The translations under genes and the position numbers were made by a program. From Paenibacillus dauci (GTDB taxonomy: Bacteria; Bacillota; Bacilli; Paenibacillales; Paenibacillaceae), in NCBI RefSeq assembly GCF_000971985.1, contig NZ_LAQQ01000002.1:558001-622000 (forward strand): DNA of 64,000 nucleotides, read 5' to 3'. The notes beneath the pieces are model-generated. The model ran no database searches, was not told the origin of the DNA, and saw only the letters and a program-made list of their open reading frames with translations. Every line of letters starts with the position of its first letter. Position 1 is the first letter of the stretch. This document shows, piece by piece, positions 46,133-56,095 of the stretch.

Positions 46133-46558
46133 ATGAATATGACCAAAAGGAATGTAGAAGTGGGGATTCTGATTACGAGAGTATTAACAGGATTGATTTT
46201 CCTGCTGCATGGCCTGTCCAAGTTTCAAGGAGGTATTGGCGGTACAATGGGATTTTTTCAGAGCATGGGATTACCAACATGGCTGGCTCCTGTCGTAGCC
46301 GTACTGGAGATTGCCGGTGGAATTGCACTGATCGTAGGCTTGTTCACACGTATTGCCGGAATCATCACAGCTTGCATTATCGTGGGTACACTTGTCACTG
46401 CGCACAAAGGGGATGCTTTCCTAATGGGAACAGAGTTCAATTATCTGCTGCTGATTACCAGTCTGCAAATGGCGATTAGTGGTAGTGCATTGTTGTCCCT
46501 GGATGGCATGTTATGGCGCAAAGAGCGCAGTCAAAATCGTCGGCTGGCCGAAAACTAA
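46133..46558 (+). CDS. DoxX-family membrane protein
   Basis: 141 aa; AAGGAGG 7 nt before the ATG. Four hydrophobic segments with the DoxX marks RVLTGLIFLLHGLSKFQGG and APVVAVLEIAGGIALIVGLFTR, quoted in short as LLHGLSKFQGG and LEIAGGIALIVGL. DoxX/YfiD-type proteins are linked to redox or thiol stress. The operator puts it under the BlaI-type repressor, so it is the likely output of the circuit. Confidence 0.88.
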   Translation: MNMTKRNVEVGILITRVLTGLIFLLHGLSKFQGGIGGTMGFFQSMGLPTWLAPVVAVLEIAGGIALIVGLFTRIAGIITACIIVGTLVTAHKGDAFLMGTEFNYLLLITSLQMAISGSALLSLDGMLWRKERSQNRRLAEN

Positions 46559-46629
46559 TTATTAGTAAATTAGAAGCTTATTGCGAGATAAGACAGTTAC
46601 AATCGAATACAAATACAAGCAAACAAAGG

Positions 46630-46658
46630 GAGGACACATTCATTGTGTCCTCTTTTTT
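46630..46658 (+). terminator. Terminator of doxX
   Basis: GAGGACACA-TTCAT-TGTGTCCTC followed by six T. Nothing else is recognised in the 320-bp gap before the chemoreceptor. Confidence 0.9.
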
Positions 46659-46879
46659 GATATATATACGTCGTATGACAATGGGCTATAGATATCGTAT
46701 AGCGGATACAAATAACTAAGTGTCGGAATGGTACCGAAGATTCAACAAATTTCGATTCGTTTCGATAGTCGTCTAAATAATTAACCTCAATTGGACGATA
46801 TATACAATATTATGGGTTATTGTCAGTTCTTCATGGTCAAACAGCACGATATATTACTACAGGAAAGAGTGTGAAATAC

Positions 46880-48859
46880 ATGAGTAAGAATAAGAGTAAA
46901 TCCTGGCTGCGTTGGTCGATCCGTAATCAACTGATTGTGGCATTCGCGATTGTATTGCTTGCCCCGAGTTTGGTGATCAGTATCAGTATGTATAATAATG
47001 CCAAAACTCAGGTGGCAGGTCAGCTAACTACCAGTGCCAATGAAACGGTGAAAGCAGCGAATGATTTTATCAGCAGCTCGCTGGACGCCAAGTTCCATGA
47101 TGCAGAAGTATTGTCGGGCTTATTTAACCGCTCCATGATTGATGGTCGTCTAAGTCCGCAAATTGTTCCACGATTAACACAGTATATCAAGCTTCATCCG
47201 GAAGCGATCGATGTATTTGTAGGTACGCCTGATGGTCTGATGGTCCGCGGTGTGCCCAAGGAAAATGAGAACGGATATGATCCACGCGAACGCGATTGGT
47301 ACAAGCAAGCAATTGCTGCACCGGGAACAACCGTAATGACCTCTGTCGTGATCAACTCCAGCAATAAGCCGGTCGTTGTTATCGCACGTACACTGCCGGA
47401 TAACTCGGGTGTACTGGGAATCTCACTGAATCTGGAAAGTATCGCTAAACAGGTTGATATCCAGGTCGGCCATGAAGGCTATGTTATTGTACTTGATAAA
47501 GATCAGAATTACGTAGTCAGCCGCAACGGCAAGCCGGGTGACAAAGCAACCGGTGATTATTTGTCTACGATGTATAGCCAGGATCACGGTGATATCCATT
47601 ATACTTTTCAAGATCGTCCCAAGCAGATGGTATTCCTGACCAATCCGACCACAGGCTGGAAAATTGCCGGTACTATGTATACAAGTGAAGTGGATACAGC
47701 AGTAGCACCTGTTCGTAATCAAGCCATGATTATTGTTATTGTATCTATTCTTGTAGCGGCTGTTGTTGTATTCTTCTGTATCCGCATGATTATGAATCCG
47801 ATTCAGCGTCTGCGTCAGACAACTACATTAATCAGTGCAGGCGATTTGACCGTCGAGATTGATCAAAGTAAAAATGACGAAATCGGTGATCTGGCACGGG
47901 ACTTTGCCGGTATGGTAAACAGTCTGCGCGAGATGATCGAGAATGTGAAAGATACTACCGATAATGTATCCTCGGCTTCGGAAGAGCTGGCAGCGGGTGC
48001 GGAAGAAACCAGCCGTTCGGTAGAGCATGTTACGATGGCAATCCAGGAAGTATCTACTGGCAGCGAACGCCAGGTAACCAGTGTCAACCAGGGAGCCGCG
48101 TCTATCGAGCGTATGTCCGAGCGGGTGGCGGAGATTTCGAATCATGTAAATGAAGTCAGCCAAACTCTGCAGAATGCTGCCGAAGCTGCTGTCAAAGGTA
48201 ATGAATCTGTCGTTGATGTAGTACAGAAAATCTATGAGATTCAGACGACGGTTGACACACTGAGTGATATTATTACCCAGATGAATAATCAGTCTTCGGA
48301 AATTGATAGTATCGTTGACTTGATCCGCAATATTGCCAAACAGACCAATCTACTCGCTCTCAATGCTTCGATCGAGGCGGCACGTGCAGGTGAACACGGC
48401 AAAGGGTTTGCTGTAGTTGCCGAGGAAGTCCGCAAACTGGCTTCTGAATCGGGCGATTCCGCTCAGCGTATCAGCGAGCTGATTTCCGGTATGCAGGGTG
48501 TAGTTACCCAGTCTCTGGATGTTATGGCACAAGCCAAGCATAACGTCGAAGGCGGTATTGTTGCTGTCGATACATCCGGCCGTTCCTTCTCCCAAATCAA
48601 TAGTTCAATCAAAGCGGTCTCCAGCAAAATGGATGATGTATCCGGTGCAACAGATCAGCTGAACAGTGAAGCAGATGCTGTCGTGGCTTCCATTGAAGAA
48701 ATTGCCAGCATCTCGGACCAGTCGGCGAGCAATACAGAGACAATCTCTGCAGCTGCCCAGGAGCAGCTTGCTTCCATGGAGGAAGTATCGAGTGCAGCAA
48801 CCGATCTGACACGTCTGGCAGAACAGCTGCAGCAGGTAGTTTCACGCTTCAAGCTGTAA
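46880..48859 (+). CDS. Methyl-accepting chemotaxis protein, dCache type
   Basis: 659 aa from ATG at 46880, about 11 nt after AGGAAAGAG. TM1 (about 18-38), an extracellular double-Cache domain (about 40-280, with [13 protein letters not shown]), TM2 (about 285-305), HAMP and a long coiled coil ending in the signalling hairpin ([35 protein letters not shown]). Senses small molecules outside and signals to CheA/CheW; the ligand is unknown. No che genes are adjacent. Confidence 0.93.
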   Translation: MSKNKSKSWLRWSIRNQLIVAFAIVLLAPSLVISISMYNNAKTQVAGQLTTSANETVKAANDFISSSLDAKFHDAEVLSGLFNRSMIDGRLSPQIVPRLTQYIKLHPEAIDVFVGTPDGLMVRGVPKENENGYDPRERDWYKQAIAAPGTTVMTSVVINSSNKPVVVIARTLPDNSGVLGISLNLESIAKQVDIQVGHEGYVIVLDKDQNYVVSRNGKPGDKATGDYLSTMYSQDHGDIHYTFQDRPKQMVFLTNPTTGWKIAGTMYTSEVDTAVAPVRNQAMIIVIVSILVAAVVVFFCIRMIMNPIQRLRQTTTLISAGDLTVEIDQSKNDEIGDLARDFAGMVNSLREMIENVKDTTDNVSSASEELAAGAEETSRSVEHVTMAIQEVSTGSERQVTSVNQGAASIERMSERVAEISNHVNEVSQTLQNAAEAAVKGNESVVDVVQKIYEIQTTVDTLSDIITQMNNQSSEIDSIVDLIRNIAKQTNLLALNASIEAARAGEHGKGFAVVAEEVRKLASESGDSAQRISELISGMQGVVTQSLDVMAQAKHNVEGGIVAVDTSGRSFSQINSSIKAVSSKMDDVSGATDQLNSEADAVVASIEEIASISDQSASNTETISAAAQEQLASMEEVSSAATDLTRLAEQLQQVVSRFKL

Positions 48860-49005
48860 ACGATCCTTTTACCAGCTGAAATATATAGCGAAGTTATTGT
48901 GTAACAGCTATATTTCTGCCAAAAGTCAATGAACGGGAATGAATACGCTCCTGCTTAGATCAATCCATTTTCTTATAATGAAATAAGGTAGGTCTGTTTA
49001 ATCTT

Positions 49006-49048
49006 GCAGCCGCTGCTCCATATATGTATAGGGGCAGCGGCTTTTTTT
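49006..49048 (+). terminator. Terminator of chemoreceptor gene
   Basis: AGCCGCTGCTCC and GGGGCAGCGGCT (one G-U) with seven T. Confidence 0.9.
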
Positions 49049-49184
49049 GATCGCACAGGAATACTGTTCTTCGCCCAATCCGTGCATTACAATAGAGAAT
49101 AGATAACTCATACTCGGCGACAAAGAGCGGTCGATACATCCGGTTAGGCCGTATTGACGCTTAGGGTCTCAAGGAGGAACAGAG

Positions 49185-49886
49185 ATGATCACATTCTATC
49201 CGGCAAGCGAGCGATTTCATTTTGACCGGGAGTGGCTTCGGGGAAGTCACAGCTTTTCCTTTGGTGAATATCAGGACCCTGATAATACGGGATTTGGTGT
49301 ACTGCGTGTATTCAATGATGATACGATCGCACCAGGATACGGCTTTGGCGCACATCCGCACAGTGATATGGAGATTGTATCGATCGTACTGCAGGGACAG
49401 CTTCGCCACGAGGATAATATCGGCAATGTGGCGGTGAGTTCCTTTGGTGGTATCCAGCGCATGTCTGCAGGTACCGGTGTTATTCATACCGAGCATAATG
49501 CCTCCAACGAGACGGATTGCAATTTGCTGCAGCTGTGGTTTGAACCGGAAGCGCGTGGACTGGAACCATCCTATATGACCTCCTCTTATAATCCGGCTTC
49601 ACTCAGCGGACGTCTGCTTCCGGTAGTCAGCCGGCAGGGGGGAGAGCATCAGGCGACCATCCATCAGGATCTGACTATTTATCTGAGCCGTCTTGAAAAA
49701 GGACAGCAGATCGAGTTCTTGCAGAAATCCGAGCGGCGCACCTATGTATTCGTCATTCATGGGGCACTGCGTCTCAACCAGGCAGATGTGCTCAGCCGCA
49801 GGGATGCAGCCCGGCTGGAGCAGGAAAACCGTCTGCAGCTGGAAGCCGAAGAGGCTGTATTTTTTATGCTGATCGACTTGCCCTGA
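49185..49886 (+). CDS. Pirin-family protein (YhhW-like)
   Basis: 233 aa; AAGGAGG precedes the ATG. Bicupin with the pirin metal ligands HPHSDME and GVIHTEHNAS (two His, then His and Glu) in the N-terminal cupin. YhhW-type pirins have quercetin 2,3-dioxygenase activity in vitro; the natural role is uncertain. The next gene follows by 11 bp. Confidence 0.9.
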   Translation: MITFYPASERFHFDREWLRGSHSFSFGEYQDPDNTGFGVLRVFNDDTIAPGYGFGAHPHSDMEIVSIVLQGQLRHEDNIGNVAVSSFGGIQRMSAGTGVIHTEHNASNETDCNLLQLWFEPEARGLEPSYMTSSYNPASLSGRLLPVVSRQGGEHQATIHQDLTIYLSRLEKGQQIEFLQKSERRTYVFVIHGALRLNQADVLSRRDAARLEQENRLQLEAEEAVFFMLIDLP

Positions 49887-49897
49887 GGAGGATAACC

Positions 49898-50227
49898 ATG
49901 AGAGAGACTGTGATGGTCAAACATGCCGTTACCGGCCGCGAATGGCTCAACAATAACAAGCAACCGCTGGAATATGCATTTACTGATCTGCCAGGAGGAC
50001 GATATCGGTTCGTATTTCATCAGCCACCGGAAGAGGTGGTTACCGAGATCCTGCGTTTCCAGAAAGAACTGAATCTGTTCCGATTCGAGATTCCGGAAGA
50101 TGGACCGCAGGTGAAGCACTGGTATTATGTGAGTACCGATGGTGTCCATTATGATACCGATCAACAGGATCTGATTATTGAAGCAGATACAGTAATCCGC
50201 TATCTGCCTACGGATTACTGGGCCTGA
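49898..50227 (+). CDS. Hypothetical protein cotranscribed with pirin
   Basis: 109 aa, GAGGAGGATAACC before the ATG. A soluble, mixed alpha/beta protein with a hydrophobic, aromatic-rich core (YRFVFHQPPEEVVTEIL, WYYVSTDGVHYD). No family recognised. The 11-bp spacing suggests a function with the pirin. Confidence 0.7.
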   Translation: MRETVMVKHAVTGREWLNNNKQPLEYAFTDLPGGRYRFVFHQPPEEVVTEILRFQKELNLFRFEIPEDGPQVKHWYYVSTDGVHYDTDQQDLIIEADTVIRYLPTDYWA

Positions 50228-50625
50228 GCCAAACAAATGCTTTGACTTTCTTCGAACATATGTGCTCTAATTAAATAGATACACTTTAGAGTACTGCAGG
50301 GAAGTTTGTTTATTTTATCAAAATATGACCAAATCACCTGCATTTTGTATAGGTGCTGCCCATATCCTGTATCTGGAAGCAGACACCACGTTCCTTTTCG
50401 AGATCATATCTGGCGGTTATTGTTACTACTTTAGAATGCTGTTTTCAGCGGCTATCCCTTATTCCTGCATGTAGATGCTGCCGATGTGCGGATAGCCATT
50501 TTAGTATAGGTCCGAGCCGGGAAGGAAAGCCGTTATACGGCCCTTTGCGCATCGGAGACAGAATGATTAATCCAGGCAATCAGCTTCATCAATAGACCCG
50601 AGCAGCGGTCACAGGAGGCAAGCGT
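50228..50625. other. Intergenic region with a possible promoter
   Basis: About 400 bp. TTGACT (50242-50247) and TCTAAT (50266-50271) with 18-nt spacing form a weak promoter match. The 80-codon frame at 50353-50595 lacks a ribosome site and is not called. Confidence 0.35.
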
Positions 50626-50952
50626 ATGAATTTAAAGGATGAACAGGTAATGCATGAGCAGTTTGGTGTTGGACAGGTAGTGGAGAATGATAACGAACGG
50701 ATTACGGTAATGTTCTCGGAGGAAGTGGGACGCAAATCGTTTATGTTCCCGGACGCTTTTGGCAACCATCTGAAGATGAGCAAATCGGATATACAGGATA
50801 CACTCTACAAAGCTTATGAAGCCAAGCGCAAGCAGCAGGCGGCAGACAAGCTCCAGCTGGATCAGGATCGTGCGGAAGAAGCTATCCGTGTAGCTGCCGA
50901 ACAGGAGAAAAACCGCAAACCTGCCCGCAAAAAACCGACGGTACGCAAATAA
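50626..50952 (+). CDS. Small SH3/tudor-like protein
   Basis: 108 aa, AGGAGG 7 nt before the ATG. MHEQFGVGQVVENDNERITVMF resembles the HxxFGxGxV beta-barrel at the C-terminus of UvrD/PcrA helicases and CarD-type proteins; in short, HEQFGVGQVV is the key motif. A charged helix (about 65-95) and a basic tail (KPARKKPTVRK) follow. It may bind RNA polymerase or nucleic acid (inference from the fold). Confidence 0.65.
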   Translation: MNLKDEQVMHEQFGVGQVVENDNERITVMFSEEVGRKSFMFPDAFGNHLKMSKSDIQDTLYKAYEAKRKQQAADKLQLDQDRAEEAIRVAAEQEKNRKPARKKPTVRK

Positions 50953-50980
50953 TCGTCCGGATTATATCGTTCATTTATCA

Positions 50981-51018
50981 ACGGCCCATCAGTGATCTGA
51001 TGAGGCCGTGTTTTATTT
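50981..51018 (+). terminator. Terminator of SH3-like gene
   Basis: ACGGCCCATCAG and CTGATGAGGCCGT arms (small bulge) with TTTTATTTT. Confidence 0.75.
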
Positions 51019-51172
51019 TATGATCCTGATTTGCTGTATGTACAAAAGATAAAAATTTAAATATTCTGTACTATTCCAAGAAAATACGGGTAAGGACATA
51101 TCAGGGAGAAATGCCGGATTGACGGTATATCCTTTTTTCAAAATTAAATGCCAAAGGAGACTTGCCCGTATC

Positions 51173-51847
51173 ATGAGTATATTAAGTGATGACAAATTAA
51201 AGGCCAGGCAGGCGATCCTGATCGGAGATTATGGAGAAGACGCACCTTATCATCCGCTGGATCAGGTGGAAAATCATATCCGCGATCTGATGCCGGCCGG
51301 ATGGGAACTGCATACTTCGGATGATTATGACATGCTGGAGATGGAACGCCTCGAAGCTTATGATCTGTGTATCGTCTATACAGACGCTTTTAATAAAAAG
51401 ATCAATCCCAGACATGCGGCCGGCATTATTACATACGTAGTGAATGGGGGCGGACTGCTCATACTCCACTGCGGTGTATCGCTGCAGGAGACACGCTACG
51501 AGCTCAAGCAGTTGATGGGTGCGCAGTACGGTGGTCATGAAGAATATGGAGCACTGGAGATGCATATCGCCTCGCCGGGACACCCGATTATGAAAGGTAT
51601 ACATTCCTTTGTCATGGAAGAAGAACCGTATGAATTCACGCTGCTGCCAGGAGCAGAACGGACCATTCTGATGGAATATACGATGAATGGCGATACCTGG
51701 CCGGCTGCCTGGTGTTCCCATTATGGTATGGGACGCACCGTGTATTTGATGCCCGGACACCATGCAGCTTCTTTTGATTATCCGGAATACCGGACGATGA
51801 TTGCACAGAGCATCTGCTGGGTAGCCGGATGTGACGAAGAGGGATAG
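51173..51847 (+). CDS. ThuA-like glutamine amidotransferase-fold protein
   Basis: 224 aa from ATG at 51173, 12 nt after AAAGGAGA. Class I amidotransferase-like fold: DYGEDAPYHPLDQVENHI, NGGGLLILHCGVS (nucleophile-elbow region, with a Cys), GHPIMKGIHSFVMEEEPY and a C-terminal HYGMGRTVYLMPGHHAAS, which match ThuA/YwqN-type proteins. ThuA is involved in trehalose use in rhizobia by an unknown reaction; a sugar-oxidation role is possible. Single gene. Confidence 0.82.
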   Translation: MSILSDDKLKARQAILIGDYGEDAPYHPLDQVENHIRDLMPAGWELHTSDDYDMLEMERLEAYDLCIVYTDAFNKKINPRHAAGIITYVVNGGGLLILHCGVSLQETRYELKQLMGAQYGGHEEYGALEMHIASPGHPIMKGIHSFVMEEEPYEFTLLPGAERTILMEYTMNGDTWPAAWCSHYGMGRTVYLMPGHHAASFDYPEYRTMIAQSICWVAGCDEEG

Positions 51848-52036
51848 AAGATTCCTGCCCATTCGCTGTATACCGGATTAGGCATATGGCTACCGAACCG
51901 TTATACTAGAGAGAGATGGACCCTGCATGGACATGTTGCCATGCGCCGGTGAGGATTATGACACCGGAATATGCCAATATGCAGATGAGTAGTTGAGCCT
52001 TGACCGTACTTTACTATATGTTCAGGAGGAATAGAG

Positions 52037-52360
52037 ATGAGCGATTTGTTCAAAAGAGCGTTATCCCTGGGACTGGGTGCAACTGTAGTCAGCAAGGAAA
52101 AGGTAGAAAAAGCGGTAAATGATCTGGTCAAACGCGGAGAATTGGCCCCATCCGAATCCCGTGCACTGGTAGATCGCCTGATGGACCGTGGTGCGGAAGA
52201 ACAGAATCAGATGAAGGATTGGGTACGCGGCCAGATCCAAAAAGCACTGACTGAACTGGATATTCCGACCAAGGAAACCGTAGAACAATTACAGCAGCGG
52301 ATTACGGTTCTGGAAAAGCGTCTGGCTGAGCAGGAACAGCAGCAGCCGCCATTGTTATAA
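52037..52360 (+). CDS. Phasin-like coiled-coil protein
   Basis: 107 aa, AGGAGGAAT before the ATG. Almost entirely helical (KVEKAVNDLVKRGEL, then a heptad-rich C-terminus ETVEQLQQRITVLEKRLAEQ). It matches the short phasin-family proteins that precede UbiB-type kinases in Bacillales. One base separates it from the next ATG, so they are translationally coupled. It may recruit the kinase-like protein to membranes (inference). Confidence 0.7.
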   Translation: MSDLFKRALSLGLGATVVSKEKVEKAVNDLVKRGELAPSESRALVDRLMDRGAEEQNQMKDWVRGQIQKALTELDIPTKETVEQLQQRITVLEKRLAEQEQQQPPLL

Positions 52361-52361
52361 G

Positions 52362-54032
52362 ATGTCTCTGCATATCCGGCATGCCGGAAGGTACAGGGAA
52401 ATCGCCATGGCGCTGATGCGTCATGGCTTTGGTTATATGGTTGAAGAGATGGGACTTCACCGTATGCTGGCGATTCCGCTGAAGCTGGCACGCCGTGATG
52501 TCCACGGCATTCGTACACTGGCAGAACGGATTCGTCTGGTATTGGAAGAGCTGGGGCCTACTTTTGTCAAATTGGGACAGCTCGCCAGTACACGCTCGGA
52601 TCTGCTACCGGAAAATGTAATTAACGAACTGGTGAAATTGCAGGATCAGGTGCCTCCTTTCCCGGGCGAAGAAGCCCGTCAGATTATCGAATTGGAGCTA
52701 GGCACCAGTCTGGACGAGATGCTGGAGAGCTTCCAGGAACAGCCGGTAGCCGCCGCCTCGATCGGACAGGTGCATCTGGGCAAGCTGCATACCGGTGAAT
52801 TGGTCGCGATCAAAGTGCAGCGTCCCGGTGTATCACGCGTTGTACAGCGTGACCTGGAGATTCTGCAAGATCTGATCTCGCTCGCCAAGCGTCATCTGGA
52901 ATGGGTGGCTCAATATAATGTAGAAGAAATTATCGAAGAGTTCTCCAAATCCATGCGCGAAGAACTTGATTACAATATTGAAGGCCGGAATATGGAACGG
53001 ATCGGTCAGAATTTTGAAAAGGACCGCTGGATTCATATTCCGAAAACCTACTGGAATTATACGTCTGCCCGTGTGCTGACGATGGAGTTTGTCGACGGTA
53101 TTCATATGGGCCGTCCGGACGAGATTGTGGAGCAAGGGCTCCAACTGTCCGATGTGGCTCAGCGTCTGGTCGATTCCATGCTGCAGCAGATCTTTATCGA
53201 CGGATTCTTCCATGCCGATCCTCATCCGGGTAATCTGCTCGCCCTGCGTGACGGACGAATCGCCTATCTGGACTTTGGCATGATGGGCCGATTGAGCAGT
53301 GATACCAAAAATGGCATGGCCGGATTCGTAATTGCTCTGCTGCGCAAAAATACGGACAGTATGGTACGGGCAGTTATGCGACTGGGATTTGTTCCTGAGG
53401 ATATTAATATGTCTGCGCTGCGCAATGAGCTGGAGCGGCTGCGGGAGAAATATTATGATCTGCCTTTTTCCCAGATTGATCTGGGTGAAGCACTGAATGA
53501 GATGTTCGCAATTATCCGTCAGTACAAGATTGATATCCCGACCGATCTGGCACTGCTTGGCAAAGCGCTGATTACGCTGGAAGGTGTGATTGAACGACTG
53601 GACCCTTCACTCAGTATCCTGAACATGGCCGAGCCGTTCGGTCGTCGTCTACTCAGTGAGCGCTACAGTCCGAGCAAGATTCGTCAGCGGATTACGGACG
53701 GAGCCTTTCAGGCAGTCGAGATTCTGACCGATCTACCGCGTCAGGCATCCGAGCTATCACGGGTGATTCGCTCCGGCAAGCTCAAGGTGGAAGTCAGTGT
53801 ACCGGAACTGGGAGAACTGCTCCACAAAATGGATCAGATCAGTAACCGGCTGGCATTCAGTATCGTATTGCTGGCATTCAGTATTATTATGGTCGGCCTG
53901 ATCATTGGTTCCTCCCTGCGGGACAACACACCGATTCTGTGGGGACTGCCGGTAGTAGAGATTGGTTTTGCCATAGCGACACTGATGGTGGTCTGGCTGC
54001 TGGTCGTTATTTTCAGGTCAGGGCGGTTCTAG
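52362..54032 (+). CDS. UbiB/ABC1-family atypical kinase
   Basis: 556 aa. Start immediately after the phasin stop with no separate ribosome site. The atypical kinase domain carries the KxGQ motif (VKLGQLASTRSD, about 69-80), the Ala-rich loop AAASIGQVH (about 125-133), VAIKVQRPG (ATP lysine) and HADPHPGNLL plus YLDFGMMG (catalytic and metal loops). Two membrane helices end the protein (about 490-552). UbiB proteins affect quinone or lipid homeostasis through ATPase activity. Confidence 0.93.
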   Translation: MSLHIRHAGRYREIAMALMRHGFGYMVEEMGLHRMLAIPLKLARRDVHGIRTLAERIRLVLEELGPTFVKLGQLASTRSDLLPENVINELVKLQDQVPPFPGEEARQIIELELGTSLDEMLESFQEQPVAAASIGQVHLGKLHTGELVAIKVQRPGVSRVVQRDLEILQDLISLAKRHLEWVAQYNVEEIIEEFSKSMREELDYNIEGRNMERIGQNFEKDRWIHIPKTYWNYTSARVLTMEFVDGIHMGRPDEIVEQGLQLSDVAQRLVDSMLQQIFIDGFFHADPHPGNLLALRDGRIAYLDFGMMGRLSSDTKNGMAGFVIALLRKNTDSMVRAVMRLGFVPEDINMSALRNELERLREKYYDLPFSQIDLGEALNEMFAIIRQYKIDIPTDLALLGKALITLEGVIERLDPSLSILNMAEPFGRRLLSERYSPSKIRQRITDGAFQAVEILTDLPRQASELSRVIRSGKLKVEVSVPELGELLHKMDQISNRLAFSIVLLAFSIIMVGLIIGSSLRDNTPILWGLPVVEIGFAIATLMVVWLLVVIFRSGRF

Positions 54033-54156
54033 CCGAACGATCTGTAGAAGCAGCAAGAGCATTCTGACTGTCAAATGAAGGCTGGGCAAAGTGAGAAGGC
54101 GGCAGATCGCTAGCAGTCTATTGCCATTCCGTATGTAATCCAGCCTTTACATGATT

Positions 54157-54218
54157 ACGCTTTGTCCGAACGAGCAGCGAGCAGTTTACTGCCTTTTCGG
54201 ACAAGGCGTTTTTATTTT
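54157..54218 (+). terminator. Terminator of phasin-ubiB operon
   Basis: ACGCTTTGTCCGAA and TTCGGACAAGGCGT arms (one G-U) around a 25-nt loop, then TTTTATTTT. No gene is seen in the rest of the 416-bp gap. Confidence 0.75.
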
Positions 54219-54448
54219 ATAGAAATGATTACGTTTACATATTTATTTATCCGGTAATATAGCAATTAATAGTAGAGAGATTGCTTAAAATTGGTTATAA
54301 TGAAAATCTATCTCTGCCACGGACCCGGCTGCCCTGCGAGAGGGGAGCTATTACAAATCAAACAAGCACTGTGCTTCATCTGGTCAGTATTGTCCGGAAT
54401 TTTACCTATTCAACCGGATGGTTGTCACATGTCTGAAAGAGGATAATC

Positions 54449-55897
54449 ATGAATTACAAGCAGCAATGGTTTGGTAATATCCGTCCTGATGTACTGGCGG
54501 GGATTACTGTAGCCCTGGCCCTTATACCGGAAGCGATTGGGTTCTCGATTATTGCAGGTGTCGACCCGATGGTCGGTCTGTACGCTTCTATTTGTATCGC
54601 TATTGTTATTTCGTTTGCAGGGGGGCGTCCGGGTATGATCTCGGCGGCTACCGGAGCGATTGCTGTGCTGGTCGGTACGCTAGTTGCCAAGCATGGCGTG
54701 GAATACTTATTTGCTGCAACGATTCTGGCCGGGATTTTCCAGATCATACTCGGCTGGCTCAAAATTGGGCGGTTTATTACCTTTATTCCGCAGTCGGTCA
54801 TGACAGGGTTCGTTAATGCGCTGGCGATTGTGATCTTCTCGGCACAGTTGCCGCAGTTTGTCGGAGCCAACTGGCTGATGTATGCACTGGTCGCCTTAAC
54901 ACTGGCCATTATCTATATCCTGCCGCTGTTCACCAAGGCAGTACCGGCACCGCTGGTAGCAATTATTATCGTTTCTCTGCTGACCTACTTCCTGCATCTG
55001 GATGTACGTACAGTGGGCGATATGGGTGAACTGAGCAATCAGTTGCCATTTTTCCATCTGCCGGTTGTACCGCTGGGCTGGGATCTGTTTATTACGGTAC
55101 TGCCGTATTCGATCTCGATTGCCTTTGTGGGTCTGCTGGAATCGCTGCTGACAGCAACGATTGTTGATGAGATGACCGAGACACGCAGCAACAAAAATCG
55201 CGAAGCTCAAGGTCAGGGACTCGCGAATATTGTGAGTGGATTTTTCGGAGGAATGGCAGGTTGTGCCATGATCGGTCAATCGGTTATTAACGTCAAATCT
55301 GGTGGACGCGGCAGATTGTCGACGTTTATCGCTGGAGCTTTTCTGCTCGTCCTGCTCGTGGTACTAGGCACAATCGTACGTGAAGTGCCAATGGCGGCGC
55401 TGGTCGGCGTGATGATCATGGTCTCGATCGGTACGTTCAGCTGGAATTCCCTGCTGACGATCCACAAGATTCCACTTGCCGAGGCCGTTATTATGGTCAC
55501 GGTTGTAGTTATTGTGGTACTGACCGACAATCTGTCGATCGGGGTAGGTGTCGGTGTGGTGATGAGTGCGCTGCGGTTTGGCTGGAGAATGTCACAGCTC
55601 CATATTACCGAAGCCGGGGATTCTACGTCTGCTCACCGGGTCTATCAAGTACGCGGCCAAATGTTCTTCGGTACGATGAGCCAGTTCGTGGATCACTTCG
55701 TACCGACAGAAGATCCGGAGCAGATTACGATTGATTTTGCCGGGTCTCATATCTGGGATCATTCTGCTGTCATCGGCATCGGCAAGCTCAAGGAAAAGTA
55801 CGAGCAGCTGGGCAAGCAGGTGCGTATTCGTGGTCTGAATGAAGAAAGCCGCCAATTGTACGAAAAACTCGGCAGTTCCGCCGCTTCCGGGCATTGA
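54449..55897 (+). CDS. SulP-family anion transporter with STAS domain
   Basis: 482 aa; AGAGGAT precedes the ATG. About ten to twelve membrane segments with the SulP signature ([21 protein letters not shown] in short as [11 protein letters not shown]), then a cytoplasmic STAS domain (about 395-480; [25 protein letters not shown]). SLC26/SulP proteins move sulfate, bicarbonate or other anions; the substrate is not predictable. Single gene. Confidence 0.92.
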   Translation: MNYKQQWFGNIRPDVLAGITVALALIPEAIGFSIIAGVDPMVGLYASICIAIVISFAGGRPGMISAATGAIAVLVGTLVAKHGVEYLFAATILAGIFQIILGWLKIGRFITFIPQSVMTGFVNALAIVIFSAQLPQFVGANWLMYALVALTLAIIYILPLFTKAVPAPLVAIIIVSLLTYFLHLDVRTVGDMGELSNQLPFFHLPVVPLGWDLFITVLPYSISIAFVGLLESLLTATIVDEMTETRSNKNREAQGQGLANIVSGFFGGMAGCAMIGQSVINVKSGGRGRLSTFIAGAFLLVLLVVLGTIVREVPMAALVGVMIMVSIGTFSWNSLLTIHKIPLAEAVIMVTVVVIVVLTDNLSIGVGVGVVMSALRFGWRMSQLHITEAGDSTSAHRVYQVRGQMFFGTMSQFVDHFVPTEDPEQITIDFAGSHIWDHSAVIGIGKLKEKYEQLGKQVRIRGLNEESRQLYEKLGSSAASGH

Positions 55898-56019
55898 CGC
55901 GGCGGGAAATAAACGTTATATTGACGCTATAGCTGTCGTTAGAATGGTCGGGAATCTCAGACTGCAGCCTGTGTCAGGCTGCGGATGATCATAAAGGTGT
56001 CTGTCACGAACAGATACAG

Positions 56020-56051
56020 AAGCATCGGTATCACGCCGGTGCTTCTTTTTA
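56020..56051 (+). terminator. Terminator of sulP gene
   Basis: AAGCATCGG and CCGGTGCTT arms (one G-U) with CTTTTT. Confidence 0.8.
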
Positions 56052-56095
56052 CGAGTGCTGCAAGAATAATATTATGAATAAGACAGGTGAAATCA

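Noticed and set aside
50353-50595. 80-codon plus-strand frame between the pirin partner and SH3-like gene
   Set aside because: There is no ribosome site and the translation is Arg/Cys-rich without a domain pattern.
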